Origin: Streptomyces sp. NBC_00461
GTDB lineage: Bacteria > Actinomycetota > Actinomycetes > Streptomycetales > Streptomycetaceae
DNA length: 64,000 nucleotides
Assembly (NCBI RefSeq): GCF_036013935.1
Contig: NZ_CP107902.1
Span: forward strand, 9,705,001 to 9,769,000
Direction: 5' to 3'
Position 1 is the first letter of the stretch; each line of letters begins with the position of its first letter. The notes below the pieces were generated by a model. That model saw nothing but the letters and a program-made list of their open reading frames with translations, searched no databases and had not been told where the DNA came from. Positions 1 to 8,608 of this stretch are shown here, one piece after another. Position numbers and translations under genes: made by a program.

Positions 1-304
1 CGATGCACTGCTCGGTGCCCAGCGCGAGCGTGCCGCGCAGCACGCCCTGTACGGCCGCGACCGCCTCGTGGGCGGACCGCACCTGGGCCAGGATCCGCTC
101 CGCCTCACCCAGCAGCGCGCGCCCGGCCTCCGTGAGGGTCACGCGGCGCGTCGTGCGCACGAACAGGGGGGTTTGCAGCTCCCGCTCCAGCGCCCGGATC
201 GAGGCCGACAGGCCCGACTGGGACACCATCAGCCGTTCCGCCGCCCGGGTGAAGTGCTGGTCCTCGGCGACGGCGACGAAGTGCTGGAGGTGGCGCAGTT
301 CCAT
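1..304 (-). CDS. LysR-family transcriptional regulator (N-terminal part)
   Basis: The reverse strand opens with an ATG at 304 and reads [20 protein letters not shown], the classic start of a LysR winged helix-turn-helix. It continues through [20 protein letters not shown] (recognition helix) and [15 protein letters not shown] (wing). About 101 residues are present and the reading runs off the left edge, so the effector-binding domain is missing. It is divergent from the aldo/keto reductase at 441, with about 136 bp between. LysR proteins usually control the divergent neighbour and themselves, so regulation of that reductase is a reasonable inference. The effector cannot be told. The family call is secure; the regulatory target is inferred from position only. 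Confidence 0.9.
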   Translation of the reverse strand, partial: MELRHLQHFVAVAEDQHFTRAAERLMVSQSGLSASIRALERELQTPLFVRTTRRVTLTEAGRALLGEAERILAQVRSAHEAVAAVQGVLRGTLALGTEQCI

Positions 305-440
305 GATTGAGAAGACTATCCGCTGAGTTCCATCGGATTCTCCTGTTGGACCACTGCCCGCAGGTCGCGAAAGAGTGGGTGCTGGTTTCCCATACGTTCC
401 AGGAACCGGACATTCGTGTGCCAACCCCTCTGGAGTCGCG

Positions 441-1433
441 TTGTACACCGCACACCCCGACCGCTACGCGGACCTGCCCTACCGGCGCACCGGACGCAGC
501 GGCCTGAAGCTTCCCGCGATCTCGCTCGGCCTGTGGCACAACTTCGGCCCCGACCGCCCCGCCGAGACCCAGCGGGCCATCCTGCGCCGCGCCTTCGACC
601 TCGGCGTGACCCACTTCGACCTGGCCAACAACTACGGCCCGCCGCCCGGCGCCGCCGAGTCCGCGCTCGGCGAGGCGCTGAAGGCGGACTTCGCGGATTA
701 CCGCGACGAACTGGTGATCTCCACGAAGGCCGGCTACCTGATGTGGCCCGGACCGTACGGCGAGTGGGGCTCCCGCAAGTACCTGCTGTCCTCGCTGGAC
801 CAGAGCCTGAAGCGGATGGGCCTGGACTACGTCGACATCTTCTACTCGCACCGGCCGGACCCGGAGACTCCCCTTGAGGAGACGATGGGTGCCCTGCACT
901 CGGCGGTCCAGCAGGGCAAGGCGCTCTACGTCGGCATCTCCAACTACTCGGCGGAGCAGACCCGAGAGGCCGCCCGCATCCTCGGCGAGCTGGGCACCCC
1001 GCTGCTCATCCACCAGCCGCGCTACTCGATGCTGGACCGCCGCCCCGAGGACGGGGGCCTACTGGACGCCCTCGACGAGCTGCAGGTCGGCTCGATCGTC
1101 TTCTCGCCGCTGGAGCAGGGTCTGCTCTCCTCCCGCTACCTCGACGGCATCCCGGAGGACTCGCGAGCGGCGAGCGACAGCCCCTTCCTGAACTCGGACG
1201 CGGTCACCGAGGACCTGGTGGGCAAGCTGCGCGCACTCGACGAGATCGCCAAGGGTCGTGGCCAGACCCTGGCCCAGCTGGCCCTGGCCTGGGTGCTGCG
1301 CGGCGGCCGGGTGACCTCCGCACTGGTCGGTGCGAGCAGCCCGCAGCAGATCGAGGACAGCGTCGCGGCCACGCGCAACCTGGATTTCGACGCCGACGAA
1401 CTGGCCCGCATCGACGCGATCGTCACGCGGTAG
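441..1433 (+). CDS. Aldo/keto reductase, L-glyceraldehyde 3-phosphate reductase (YghZ) type
   Basis: A 330-residue NADPH-dependent oxidoreductase of the AKR superfamily. The catalytic tetrad is visible: Asp in HFDLANNYG followed by Tyr, Lys in STKAGYL, and His in FYSHRPD. The GPPPGAAE loop and the [14 protein letters not shown] segment are typical of the YghZ/Kv-beta-like branch, whose E. coli member reduces L-glyceraldehyde 3-phosphate and methylglyoxal. The frame is open further upstream, but similarity starts at [16 protein letters not shown] and a GGAG lies 6 nt before the TTG at 441, so TTG is the likely start. A strong hairpin follows the stop. The divergent LysR gene may regulate it. 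The physiological substrate here is not shown. Confidence 0.88.
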   Translation: MYTAHPDRYADLPYRRTGRSGLKLPAISLGLWHNFGPDRPAETQRAILRRAFDLGVTHFDLANNYGPPPGAAESALGEALKADFADYRDELVISTKAGYLMWPGPYGEWGSRKYLLSSLDQSLKRMGLDYVDIFYSHRPDPETPLEETMGALHSAVQQGKALYVGISNYSAEQTREAARILGELGTPLLIHQPRYSMLDRRPEDGGLLDALDELQVGSIVFSPLEQGLLSSRYLDGIPEDSRAASDSPFLNSDAVTEDLVGKLRALDEIAKGRGQTLAQLALAWVLRGGRVTSALVGASSPQQIEDSVAATRNLDFDADELARIDAIVTR

Positions 1434-1445
1434 GGCGCCCGCTGA

Positions 1446-1477
1446 CGCCCCGGAGGCGGGCTGCCGCCTCCGGGGCG
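1446..1477 (+). terminator. Strong hairpin terminator after the aldo/keto reductase
   Basis: A perfect 14-bp stem (1446-1459 pairing with 1464-1477, GC-rich) closes a four-base GCTG loop, 13 nt past the stop codon. There is no T-tract, as is common for Streptomyces hairpin terminators. Confidence 0.75.
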
Positions 1478-1581
1478 GCGGGGAGGGCAGTGCGCAGGGC
1501 GTCCGCACGCCCTCGTACCACGGCGGGACGCCGCCGGGACCGGCCGCCGGCTGTCGGCGCCGCACCCCGGCGCTATCCGGA

Positions 1582-1617
1582 GGCCGCTAGGAGCTGGTCG
1601 GCCGCTAGGAGCTGAGC
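1582..1617. repeat. 18-bp tandem duplication spanning a stop codon
   Basis: The 15-mer GGCCGCTAGGAGCTG occurs at 1582-1596 and again at 1600-1614, an exact 18-bp period. On the minus strand the copy at 1600 contains the end of the DUF1905 gene with its TAG stop, and the second copy repeats the same TAG in the same frame downstream. This looks like a recent local duplication of the gene end. Confidence 0.7.
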
Positions 1618-1892
1618 CGCTCCTCCAGATGCACGGTGACCGTGTCGCCCTCGCCCTTCCCGATGGTCTTGCGGAGGTCGGCCTTCACCGGCAGCTTGTG
1701 CGTGCCGTCCCCCAGGGCCATGAACGAGCTGCGGAACGGGTGTCCGTCGATCGTGCCGCGGACCTTGACGAGTCCCCGGGTGCCGAAGAACTCGACGCTC
1801 CTCGGCCAGACGAGGTAGGTCCAACCGCCCTCGTTCGAGCTCTTCCGCAGGACGGCGGTGAACTCCTCGTCCAGCTTGGCGGTCGTGGTCAT
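1605..1892 (-). CDS. DUF1905 domain protein
   Basis: A 95-residue protein that is essentially one DUF1905 domain (a small beta-barrel family often found alone or fused to YdeI/OmpD-associated sequences). Recognisable stretches are [39 protein letters not shown] and [19 protein letters not shown]. The ATG at 1892 has an AAGGAG ribosome-binding site 6 nt upstream. No signal peptide or membrane segment is present, so it is probably cytoplasmic. Function is unknown in the family. The stop codon lies inside an 18-bp tandem duplication. It is transcribed away from the SnoaL-like gene upstream on the same strand, with a 71-bp gap, and could share a transcript with it. Confidence 0.85.
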   Translation of the reverse strand: MTTTAKLDEEFTAVLRKSSNEGGWTYLVWPRSVEFFGTRGLVKVRGTIDGHPFRSSFMALGDGTHKLPVKADLRKTIGKGEGDTVTVHLEERLSS

Positions 1893-1963
1893 GATGGCTC
1901 CTTCGCTCGCGGTGGCCGGTCACTTCTGGAGACCACCGCGAGCGCGGAAACTCATCGCGGAAC

Positions 1964-2350
1964 TCAGGCCCCTGCGGGCACCCGGTCCAGAAAGCCGAGC
2001 ACGGACCGGATCCGGCCGTCCGCCTCCAGCGTGATCACATCGAAGCCGGCGACGGGCGCGGCGCCTGTGCCGGCCTCGCTGACCAGTTCCCAGGAGAAGC
2101 GCGCCGTGTCGTGGTGGCCGTCCACGGCGCCGGTCTGCCGGAAGGCGAACCCCGGGAACTGCTCATGCGCCGCCACGATCAGGGCGGCGATCTGCTCGTG
2201 CCCGCCGACGTCGGCGAGCGGGTCGGTGTAACTGCCGTCCGGAGTCCAGGCGGCGGCCACCGCCTTGGCCAGCTCCTCGGGCTCGCTCGCGTTCCAAGCC
2301 TCGAAGTAACGGGCGACGGCGCTTTCGTAACGGTCGGTGTTCGCGGACAT
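1964..2350 (-). CDS. SnoaL-like / NTF2-fold protein
   Basis: A 128-residue protein with the layout of the SnoaL-like NTF2 superfamily: an N-terminal helix pair (YESAVARYFEAWNASEPEEL), a WTPDGSYTDPLA turn, then alternating strands ending FDVITLEADGRIRSVLGFLD. NTF2-fold proteins form a cone-shaped pocket used by small cyclases, isomerases and binding proteins, and sequence alone does not choose among these. The ATG at 2350 has GGAGG about 11 nt upstream. It is followed on the same strand by DUF1905. No secretion signal is seen. Confidence 0.8.
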   Translation of the reverse strand: MSANTDRYESAVARYFEAWNASEPEELAKAVAAAWTPDGSYTDPLADVGGHEQIAALIVAAHEQFPGFAFRQTGAVDGHHDTARFSWELVSEAGTGAAPVAGFDVITLEADGRIRSVLGFLDRVPAGA

Positions 2351-2671
2351 GGCGATCAGCCTCCATCGAGGTCGTCATTGCTGGTCAGGTCCCGGATTCG
2401 CGCTCCGGCGACCCGGTACGCCAACCATGCCCGCAGCGCCGCGCACCGTCGATTACCCCTCGGGTAATGGCGGCACTCGCCGGAATTCGGCCAACTGCCC
2501 TGCTGAATATGCCAGGAGACTGGCCGGAAAGTTGTGGTGACAGTGTTTCAGTAGTGAACATACTCAACACTGTGGAACTTCACGGCGAGCAAAGGCGCCG
2601 TCACGCACAGCACATGAGCCGCATCGAAAGTGAGGACAGCCGACAGGCGAACGAGCAGCGGGGGAGAGAAC
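2351..2671. other. 321-bp intergenic region with two dyads
   Basis: This gap separates the SnoaL-like gene (minus) from the small gene at 2672 (plus) and is less GC-rich than its surroundings near 2520-2640. It holds two inverted repeats: ATTACCC (2452-2458) with GGGTAAT (2462-2468), spacer 3; and ACAGTGTT (2540-2547) with AACACTGT (2566-2573), spacer 18. Both could be operators of the divergent promoters. No convincing ORF is present. Confidence 0.5.
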
Positions 2672-3082
2672 GTGCACGACGAGTTCTTATGCCACGTCAC
2701 AGCGTACGGCGCCTGCGGAGGCGAGCGTATAGGGGTGCCTTTAGGCACGTACCGGGCCCCGACCCTCGCCCTCGCCCTGTGGTGGCTGCGCGATCGCGCG
2801 AACTGGATCGCCGATCGCCTCGATCCGCAGCCGGAGGCGGAGCACTTCCCGGCGAGTTCGCTCGTGCCGGTCGCCCACACCGTGCCCGACGTGCCGGCCG
2901 TACTGCGCGCGTGGTGCACCAGTGATGACCAGCAGGAGTCAGTCGCCTACGAGTTGGCGGCCGGACGCCTGATGCGCGTGGTGACCAACGATGACACCAC
3001 CGAGTACGAACTCCTCGCCGAGTCCGTCGACGCCCTGCGTATGCAGCGGACCGCACCGGGGCTCTTCCTGCCCGTCGGCTGA
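2672..3082 (+). CDS. Conserved hypothetical protein, 136 aa
   Basis: I do not recognise a named domain. The protein starts at GTG 2672, chosen because GGGGAGAG lies just upstream; an earlier in-frame GTG at 2630 has no ribosome-binding site. It begins MHDEFLCHVTAYGACGGERI, has a Trp/Arg-rich helix (LALALWWLRDRANWIADRLD) and an acidic C-terminal half (TTEYELLAESVDALRMQRTA). It has no signal peptide and no membrane helix. It lies 59 bp upstream of the FHA-ABC transporter on the same strand and may be co-transcribed with it. GC-rich codon use matches its neighbours, so it is very likely a real gene. Confidence 0.72.
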   Translation: MHDEFLCHVTAYGACGGERIGVPLGTYRAPTLALALWWLRDRANWIADRLDPQPEAEHFPASSLVPVAHTVPDVPAVLRAWCTSDDQQESVAYELAAGRLMRVVTNDDTTEYELLAESVDALRMQRTAPGLFLPVG

Positions 3083-3141
3083 CCGATGGCTGCGCCAGCC
3101 GCATCAGGCGCACATGTGGACGAATCGGTAGAATCCCGGTC

Positions 3142-5490
3142 ATGACAGAGCGGCCGGTCGCACCGTCCGCGCCCGAACTCGTCGTGGAGACCGAGGCGGG
3201 CTCCACGGTGATGAGTCCGGGCCGCGACTACCGCGTCGGACGCGACCCGTTGTGCGACATCGTCATCGACGATGCGAGGGTCTCGTGGCACCACGCGGTA
3301 CTGCGCCCCGACGCCGATCACTGGACCCTGGAGGACGAGAACAGTACCAACGGCACCTTCACCGACGGCCGCCGCGTCCGGGCGTGGGGCGTGGGTCCCG
3401 GCAGCGTGATCCACTTCGGCAACCCGTCCGACGGCCCGCGCGCCGTCCTGACCCGCGCTGCAACGCCGGCCCCCGAGCGCCCCTCGGCGGCTTCCGCGGT
3501 GTCGATGCCGGGCCTGACCGGCACCTTCCGGCGGCCGACCAGCGTACGGCCGCTGCCCGCCCGCACCGTCCGCATCGGCCGCGCCGCCGAGAACGACCTG
3601 GTCATCGACGACCTGGTCGTCTCACGCCGGCACGCCGAACTGCGCGCCCTGCCCGAGGGGGCGTACGAGATCGCCGACCTGGGCAGCCACAACGGCACGT
3701 TCCTCAACGGCTCGCCCGTCACCGTCGCCCCGATCGGCCCCGGCGACATCGTCGGCATCGGCCACTCGGCGTTCTGCCTGGTCGGCGACCAGCTGCAGGA
3801 GTACGTCGACACCGGCGAGGTCTCCCTGGACGTCCAGGACCTCACGGTGGCCGTCGACCGCGGCCGCAGGACCCTCCTCGACCACGTGTCCTTCCCGGTG
3901 GGGCAGAAGTGCCTGCTGGCGGTCGTGGGCCCGAGCGGCGCCGGCAAGTCCACACTCCTGAACGCCCTGACCGGCCAGCGGCCCGCCGACCACGGCACCG
4001 TCCTCTACGACGGCCGCGACCTCTACCGCGACTACGCCGAGCTGCGCCAGCGCATCGGCCTGGTCCCGCAGGACGACATCCTGCACGCCCAGCTGACCGT
4101 CCGCAGCGCCCTGTCCTACGCCGCCGAGCTGCGCTTCCCGCAGGACACAGCGAAGGCCGAGCGCCGAGCCCGGGTCGACGAGGTCATCCGCGAACTGGGC
4201 CTGGAACAGCGCGCCGGCCAACCCGTGCACAGCCTGTCCGGCGGGCAGCGCAAGCGGGTCAGCGTGGCCCTGGAACTGCTGACCAAGCCGTCGCTGCTCT
4301 TCCTCGACGAGCCGACCTCGGGTCTGGACCCGGGCATGGACCGCTCGGTGATGCACATGCTGCGCGGCCTCGCCGACGACGGCCGGACCGTCATCGTCGT
4401 CACCCACAGCGTGCTCAGCCTCGACGTCTGCGACCGGCTCCTCGTACTCGCCCCCGGCGGCAGGATCGCCTACTACGGCCCGCCCGAGGACGCCCTCGCG
4501 TTCTTCGGCTTCGAGCAGTGGCCGGAGGCCTTCGAGTCCTTCGAACGGGACCACGACCGGGACTGGGCGGGCGACTTCCGCGTCTCGCCCTTCCATCGCC
4601 ACTACGTCAGCGAGGCGACGGCACAGCCCCGCGTGTCCCGCTCGGGCCCGGTCGTCATCACCGCACCGCCCCGCCCGCGCAGCCGGGGCGCCCAACTCGG
4701 CACCCTGGTGCGCCGCTACGCCAGCGCGCTCGGCGCCGACCGCACCTTCCTCGCCATCATGATCGCCCTGCCCTTCGTGATGGGCGCCATGGCCCGCGCC
4801 CTGGCCGGCAGCAAACTGACGCAGTCGACGGCCATGAACGCGTTGCTCATCCTCTGCGTCGGCGGAGTCCTCACCGGCGCCGCGAACGCCGTGCGCGAAC
4901 TCGTCAAGGAACGCACCATCTACCAGCGCGAGCGGGCCGTCGGCCTGTCCAGATCGGCGTACCTGATGTCGAAGGTCGTCGTGCTGGGCACGATCACCGT
5001 GCTGCAGGCCGTGGTGCTGAGCCTGGTGGCCCTCCTCGGCGTCGACCTCAACGCGCCCGGCGGCGAAGGCGTGTTGATGCCGCCCCTTGTCGAAATCACC
5101 GTCGCGGTCGCCCTGCTGGCGTTCACCGCGATGATGCTCGGCCTGCTGGTGTCCGCGCTGGTGCGCAAGGAGGAGGTGACGATGCCGCTGCTGGTGCTGC
5201 TGGCCATCGTCCAAGTCGTCTTCTGCGGCGCCCTGTTGAAGCTCAACGGCGTGCCCGGTCTGGAGCAGCTGTCCTGGCTGGTGCCCTCGCGGTGGGCGCT
5301 CGGCGCGATGGCAGGCACGGTCGGGCTGGCGCGGATCGTGCCGGGCGACCTGACCGGCGATCCGCTGTTCAGGCACTCGGCCGGGGTGTGGCTGCTGAAC
5401 ATCGCCATGCTGGTGGTGCTCTCCGCGGTCTTCGGCTTCGGGGTGTCCCGGCTGCTGCGCCGGCACGAGCCCGTCGTGATGCGGAAGTAG
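3142..5490 (+). CDS. FHA-FHA-ABC transporter (ATPase fused to permease)
   Basis: A 782-residue fusion. Two forkhead-associated domains come first, at about residues 25-105 and 140-215. Both keep the phosphothreonine-binding signature (GR at 33-34 with S48/H50 and NGT 70-72; then IGR, SRRH and NGTF). The ABC ATPase follows, with Walker A GPSGAGKST (263-271), LSGGQ (365-369) and Walker B LLFLDE (385-390). An ABC-2 type six-helix membrane domain occupies about 535-780. The architecture matches mycobacterial Rv1747, an exporter whose FHA domains bind sites phosphorylated by the neighbouring kinase PknF. A kinase gene lies two genes downstream here, supporting phospho-regulated export. The substrate is unknown. 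The start ATG at 3142 is the first in frame. Confidence 0.93.
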   Translation: MTERPVAPSAPELVVETEAGSTVMSPGRDYRVGRDPLCDIVIDDARVSWHHAVLRPDADHWTLEDENSTNGTFTDGRRVRAWGVGPGSVIHFGNPSDGPRAVLTRAATPAPERPSAASAVSMPGLTGTFRRPTSVRPLPARTVRIGRAAENDLVIDDLVVSRRHAELRALPEGAYEIADLGSHNGTFLNGSPVTVAPIGPGDIVGIGHSAFCLVGDQLQEYVDTGEVSLDVQDLTVAVDRGRRTLLDHVSFPVGQKCLLAVVGPSGAGKSTLLNALTGQRPADHGTVLYDGRDLYRDYAELRQRIGLVPQDDILHAQLTVRSALSYAAELRFPQDTAKAERRARVDEVIRELGLEQRAGQPVHSLSGGQRKRVSVALELLTKPSLLFLDEPTSGLDPGMDRSVMHMLRGLADDGRTVIVVTHSVLSLDVCDRLLVLAPGGRIAYYGPPEDALAFFGFEQWPEAFESFERDHDRDWAGDFRVSPFHRHYVSEATAQPRVSRSGPVVITAPPRPRSRGAQLGTLVRRYASALGADRTFLAIMIALPFVMGAMARALAGSKLTQSTAMNALLILCVGGVLTGAANAVRELVKERTIYQRERAVGLSRSAYLMSKVVVLGTITVLQAVVLSLVALLGVDLNAPGGEGVLMPPLVEITVAVALLAFTAMMLGLLVSALVRKEEVTMPLLVLLAIVQVVFCGALLKLNGVPGLEQLSWLVPSRWALGAMAGTVGLARIVPGDLTGDPLFRHSAGVWLLNIAMLVVLSAVFGFGVSRLLRRHEPVVMRK

Positions 5491-5498
5491 GAGCCGCG

Positions 5499-6044
5499 AT
5501 GACCAACCCCGGCTTCCGGCCCACCCACGTCGTCCCCCAGCACGGCATGCCCGCCTGGGAGACCCCCGATCCGGCACGGCCCGCCGTGCCCCTCGACCCG
5601 CTCCTGCCGGTCCAGCTCGTCGAGCGGCGCGGCGACTGGGGTCACGTCCTGTGCGCCAACGGCTGGTCCGCGTGGGTCGACGGCCGCTTCCTGGTCGCCG
5701 TACCGCAGGACCCGCCCGCCACCGGCGGCCCCCAGGCCCGCACCGCCGACCCCCGGCCCCTGCTCGCGGGCACGGAACAGACCCTGGCCCGCTACCGGGC
5801 CGCCGTCGAGGAACTGGCACGCGGCAGTCTCGACGGCGAGTCCTTCCGCGCCCGCACGCAGGGACTGCGCGTCGGCCTCGTCGTCGACGGCGAGTCCGTC
5901 TGGCTCTACGACACCGACCGCAGCCAGTGGGTGTACGGCGACGGGACCCGCCTGAGCACCTACGCCACCGACGACGAACCCCGCGCCGCGGCCGCGGACC
6001 CCGGCCACGCCCCCACCCAGGTCGTGACACCCGATGGCCCGTGA
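5499..6044 (+). CDS. Hypothetical protein between FHA-ABC transporter and kinase
   Basis: A 181-residue protein without a named family that I recognise. The N-terminal part (LLPVQLVERRGDWGHVLCANGW, then SAWVDGRFLV) has the look of a small SH3-like beta-barrel. The middle (ARYRAAVEELARGSLDGESF) is helical, and GLVVDGESVWLYDTDRSQWV reads as a compact beta unit. No signal peptide or membrane helix. The ATG at 5499 sits 8 bp after the transporter stop with AGGAG upstream, and the end overlaps the kinase start by 11 bp. It is therefore translated as the middle member of a tight three-gene operon and is probably an accessory or substrate of the kinase-transporter pair. Confidence 0.82.
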   Translation: MTNPGFRPTHVVPQHGMPAWETPDPARPAVPLDPLLPVQLVERRGDWGHVLCANGWSAWVDGRFLVAVPQDPPATGGPQARTADPRPLLAGTEQTLARYRAAVEELARGSLDGESFRARTQGLRVGLVVDGESVWLYDTDRSQWVYGDGTRLSTYATDDEPRAAAADPGHAPTQVVTPDGP

Positions 6045-7023
6045 CACGAGCCTCTTCTCGGGCCGCCCCTCCGAACTGCTCGGCAGACAGGTCGCCGGCT
6101 ACCGCATCGAGCGCGAGATCGGCCGCGGCGGCATGGCCGTCGTCTACCGCGCCCGCGACCTGCGCCTGGACCGGACGGTCGCGCTCAAGCTGCTCGCGCC
6201 GGACCTCGCCCGCAACGACACCTTCCGTCTCCGCTTCACCCACGAGTCCCGGGCAGCCGCGGCGATCGACCACCCGCACATCGTGCCGGTCTTCGAGGCG
6301 GGCGAGACGGACGGCCTGCTGTACATCGCCATGCGCTACGTCGAGGGCAGCGACCTGCGTCATCTCCTCGACCGGCGGGGCCCGCTCGCGCCCGCGACCG
6401 CGCTGCGCATCGCCGCGCAGATCGCCTCCGCGCTCGACGCGGCCCACGAGCACGGGCTGGTCCACAGGGACGTGAAGCCCGGCAACATCCTGGTCGCCCG
6501 CGGCACCGACAGCGACCACCCCGAGCACGCCTACCTCACCGACTTCGGCCTGACGAAGAAGTCGCTGTCCCTGACCGGCTTCACCAGCGTCGGCCAGTTC
6601 GTCGGCACCCTCGACTACGTGGCTCCCGAGCAGATCTCCGGGCGGCCCGTCGACGGACGCTGTGACGTCTACGGTTTCGCCTGTGTCGTGTACGAGTGCC
6701 TGGCGGGCCGTCCGCCCTTCCTGCGCGACGACGACATGGCCCTGCTGTGGGCCCACCAGTACGACGAGCCGCCCCGGCTGACGGAGTCCCGCCCCGACCT
6801 CGCTCCTGAGGCCGACGCCGTGTTCACCCGGGCCCTGGCCAAGACCCCGGACGACCGCCACGACTCCTGCCTGGCGTTCGTCGCCGCCCTGCGCACCGCC
6901 GTGACCGGCACGCCGGGCACCGGCCATCCGCCGACGGAGGTCGACCTGCGGGTGGCCCGCGCGGGCGAGGGCCGCCCCGAACCGCCACCGCACTGGGCGG
7001 AACCGGTCTTCCCGAGCCGCTAG
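6034..7023 (+). CDS. Serine/threonine protein kinase (Hanks type, soluble)
   Basis: A 329-residue kinase with all catalytic motifs: glycine loop GRGGMAVV (30-37), Lys52 in VALKLL, HRDVKPGN (144-151), DFG (170-172), and an APE-like VAPEQ. The C-terminal 40 residues are low-complexity and there is no transmembrane helix or PASTA domain, so it is cytoplasmic. It overlaps the upstream gene by 11 bp and completes an operon with the FHA-ABC transporter. By analogy with PknF/Rv1747, the likely job is phosphorylating threonines read by the transporter's FHA domains. Several Thr and Ser lie in the activation segment (KSLSLTGFTSVGQFVGTLDY), suitable for autophosphorylation. Confidence 0.94.
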   Translation: MARDTSLFSGRPSELLGRQVAGYRIEREIGRGGMAVVYRARDLRLDRTVALKLLAPDLARNDTFRLRFTHESRAAAAIDHPHIVPVFEAGETDGLLYIAMRYVEGSDLRHLLDRRGPLAPATALRIAAQIASALDAAHEHGLVHRDVKPGNILVARGTDSDHPEHAYLTDFGLTKKSLSLTGFTSVGQFVGTLDYVAPEQISGRPVDGRCDVYGFACVVYECLAGRPPFLRDDDMALLWAHQYDEPPRLTESRPDLAPEADAVFTRALAKTPDDRHDSCLAFVAALRTAVTGTPGTGHPPTEVDLRVARAGEGRPEPPPHWAEPVFPSR

Positions 7024-7169
7024 CTCTCCCGGCCGAGCCCGCCGAGCAGCAGGCGGCGTGGCACGGCCTTGCGCCGGCCGACGCGCCGGCCCACGGCGAC
7101 TCGTGCGACGACGTCCTCGTACGTGACGGATCCGCACGAGCCTTCCGCCCTGACTCCCATGTACGGCAT
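7020..7169 (-). CDS. Small basic ORF (49 aa) coupled to the streptophobe gene
   Basis: A short ORF reads MPYMGVRAEGSCGSVTYED, then VVARVAVGRRVGRRKAVPRR and LLLGGLGRES. Its ATG (7169-7167) overlaps the TGA of the upstream streptophobe gene in an ATGA arrangement typical of translational coupling. Third codon positions are almost all G or C, as in real genes here. It fills the otherwise empty gap up to the convergent kinase gene, with which it shares the last 4 bp. Function is unknown. The high Arg content and small size suggest a regulatory or membrane-associated peptide, but chance cannot be excluded. Confidence 0.5.
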   Translation of the reverse strand: MPYMGVRAEGSCGSVTYEDVVARVAVGRRVGRRKAVPRRLLLGGLGRES

Positions 7170-8446
7170 CACGCTTCCCCCTTCTCTTCAGTCGCCCCCC
7201 GCCGCCGCACCGGCCTCGCCAGCAGCGCACCGAGGAAGCCGGTCACCAGCCCCCACAGCACGGCGAAACCCAGCGCGGTCCACACCTTCGGCTGCAGAGA
7301 CAGGTCCCCGCCCAGATCTCCGCCCAGGTCCCCGATGCCGAGGACGGACAGCCCGTAGTGGGCGGAGATGCGGCCCACCAGGCAGATCATGAGCACCGTC
7401 AGCACGAGGGCGACGGCCATGTGCAGGGCGTGCTGCCAGGCCTTCGTCCGGGCCGGGGAGCGGGCCGCCATCACGAACGCGGCGGCCAGCAGCAGCACCG
7501 CGTCCACGGCCAGGAGCCACCACACCCGGCCGTCGTGCTCGGCGAGCGTGCGGAGGTTGAGCGTGGAGACGTCCTTGGTGCGCAGCACCTCGTCGAGCAC
7601 ATGCGGCATGGGCAGCCCGAACGGCCCCTGCACCCGCCCGGTCCAGGTGGCGCCGAGCCCGAGCGTGAGCGCCAGCCATGTCAGGTTCGGCATGCCCAGC
7701 AGGATGACCGCGAAGGTCTCCGCGGCGTGGCCGCGGGTCACCATGACGACCAGCGCGATGACGACGCCCAGGGCGACGAACGCGAGCAGCAGGACGACCA
7801 TGGCGTACGCGGCCGGCCGCACCGACTCCTGGAAGCGCAGCAGACGGCCCGGCAGCGGTGCCCCGCGCGAGACCAGCAGCGCCAGCACCAGCACACCCGC
7901 CAGCCACAGCAGGCCGAAGACGAGGGTCAGCGGCACGTCCGTCCGGAAGCCGACTTTCGGGGACACCCCGAACAGGTCGCCGAGATCGCTGATGGTCCCC
8001 TCACCGAGGGAGAGCGAGAAGGTCTGCCGGGCTCCGAAGGCCAGGCCGAGCAACGCGAGCAGCCAGAGGGCCGCGACCCTGGCGGCCCAGCCCGCCAGCT
8101 CCGGGGCGCCGGCGACCGCCCGGTGGCGCAGCGGACGCAGGAACGCCGCCGCGAGGACGAGGGCCCCGGTCAGCGTGACCGACAGCGGGATCACGGTCAG
8201 TCCGGCCGCGGACTCGGCGAGCGCGCCGGCGTTCCCGGAGAGCTCGATCGTGCCGCCGACGGCCGTGACGACGGTCGCCGCGACGACCCTGGGGAACGCG
8301 CCGTCCGGGAGGTCGCCCGCGCCCGCCGCCCACAGCCCGAGGGCGGCCACCACCCCCATGGCGATGAGCGCGGCCAGTACGGCTGCGAGGGCCTGCACCC
8401 AGCCGTGGCGGGCGGCGACGGAGGCGGAGGGGGGTCGCGGGCTCAC
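7169..8446 (-). CDS. Streptophobe family membrane protein
   Basis: About 425 residues of very hydrophobic protein with roughly ten predicted membrane helices. The early part reads WVQALAAVLAALIAMGVVAA and LWAAGAGDLP, followed by GGTIELSGNAG, and it ends in GFLGALLARPVRRRG. This pattern matches the actinobacterial streptophobe family, whose function is unknown. The loop segment LFGVSPKVGFRTDVPLTLVF and the GMPNLTWLAL motif look family-specific. The start is uncertain: in-frame GTG codons at 8446, 8455 and 8473 are all possible and none has a convincing ribosome-binding site. A 49-codon ORF is coupled to its end. It is divergent from the DUF6777 gene. Confidence 0.8.
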   Translation of the reverse strand: MSPRPPSASVAARHGWVQALAAVLAALIAMGVVAALGLWAAGAGDLPDGAFPRVVAATVVTAVGGTIELSGNAGALAESAAGLTVIPLSVTLTGALVLAAAFLRPLRHRAVAGAPELAGWAARVAALWLLALLGLAFGARQTFSLSLGEGTISDLGDLFGVSPKVGFRTDVPLTLVFGLLWLAGVLVLALLVSRGAPLPGRLLRFQESVRPAAYAMVVLLLAFVALGVVIALVVMVTRGHAAETFAVILLGMPNLTWLALTLGLGATWTGRVQGPFGLPMPHVLDEVLRTKDVSTLNLRTLAEHDGRVWWLLAVDAVLLLAAAFVMAARSPARTKAWQHALHMAVALVLTVLMICLVGRISAHYGLSVLGIGDLGGDLGGDLSLQPKVWTALGFAVLWGLVTGFLGALLARPVRRRGATEEKGEA

Positions 8447-8608
8447 CCTCGCCACGCTAAGCAGCGCCCGCACGCCCCGCCCGCCGGGAGGGCCGTCCGC
8501 GTCGGCTTGCGGGCGGCACGGAACCGGAGCACACAATGGTTCTTCAGGTAGGGAAGCGGTGTAAAGCGGAACAAACCGCCAGGAAATCCGCGTCGGGAAG
8601 AAGAGCTC

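Noticed and set aside
305..440. LysR T-N11-A operator between the LysR and aldo/keto reductase genes
   Set aside because: Only weak partial symmetry (TCCA-N14-TGGA) was found, not enough to call a site.
3622..7230. A 1,202-codon open frame on the minus strand opposite the FHA-ABC and kinase genes
   Set aside because: It is the mirror of real genes in high-GC DNA, has Gly/Arg/Val-rich composition without domains and no ribosome-binding site.
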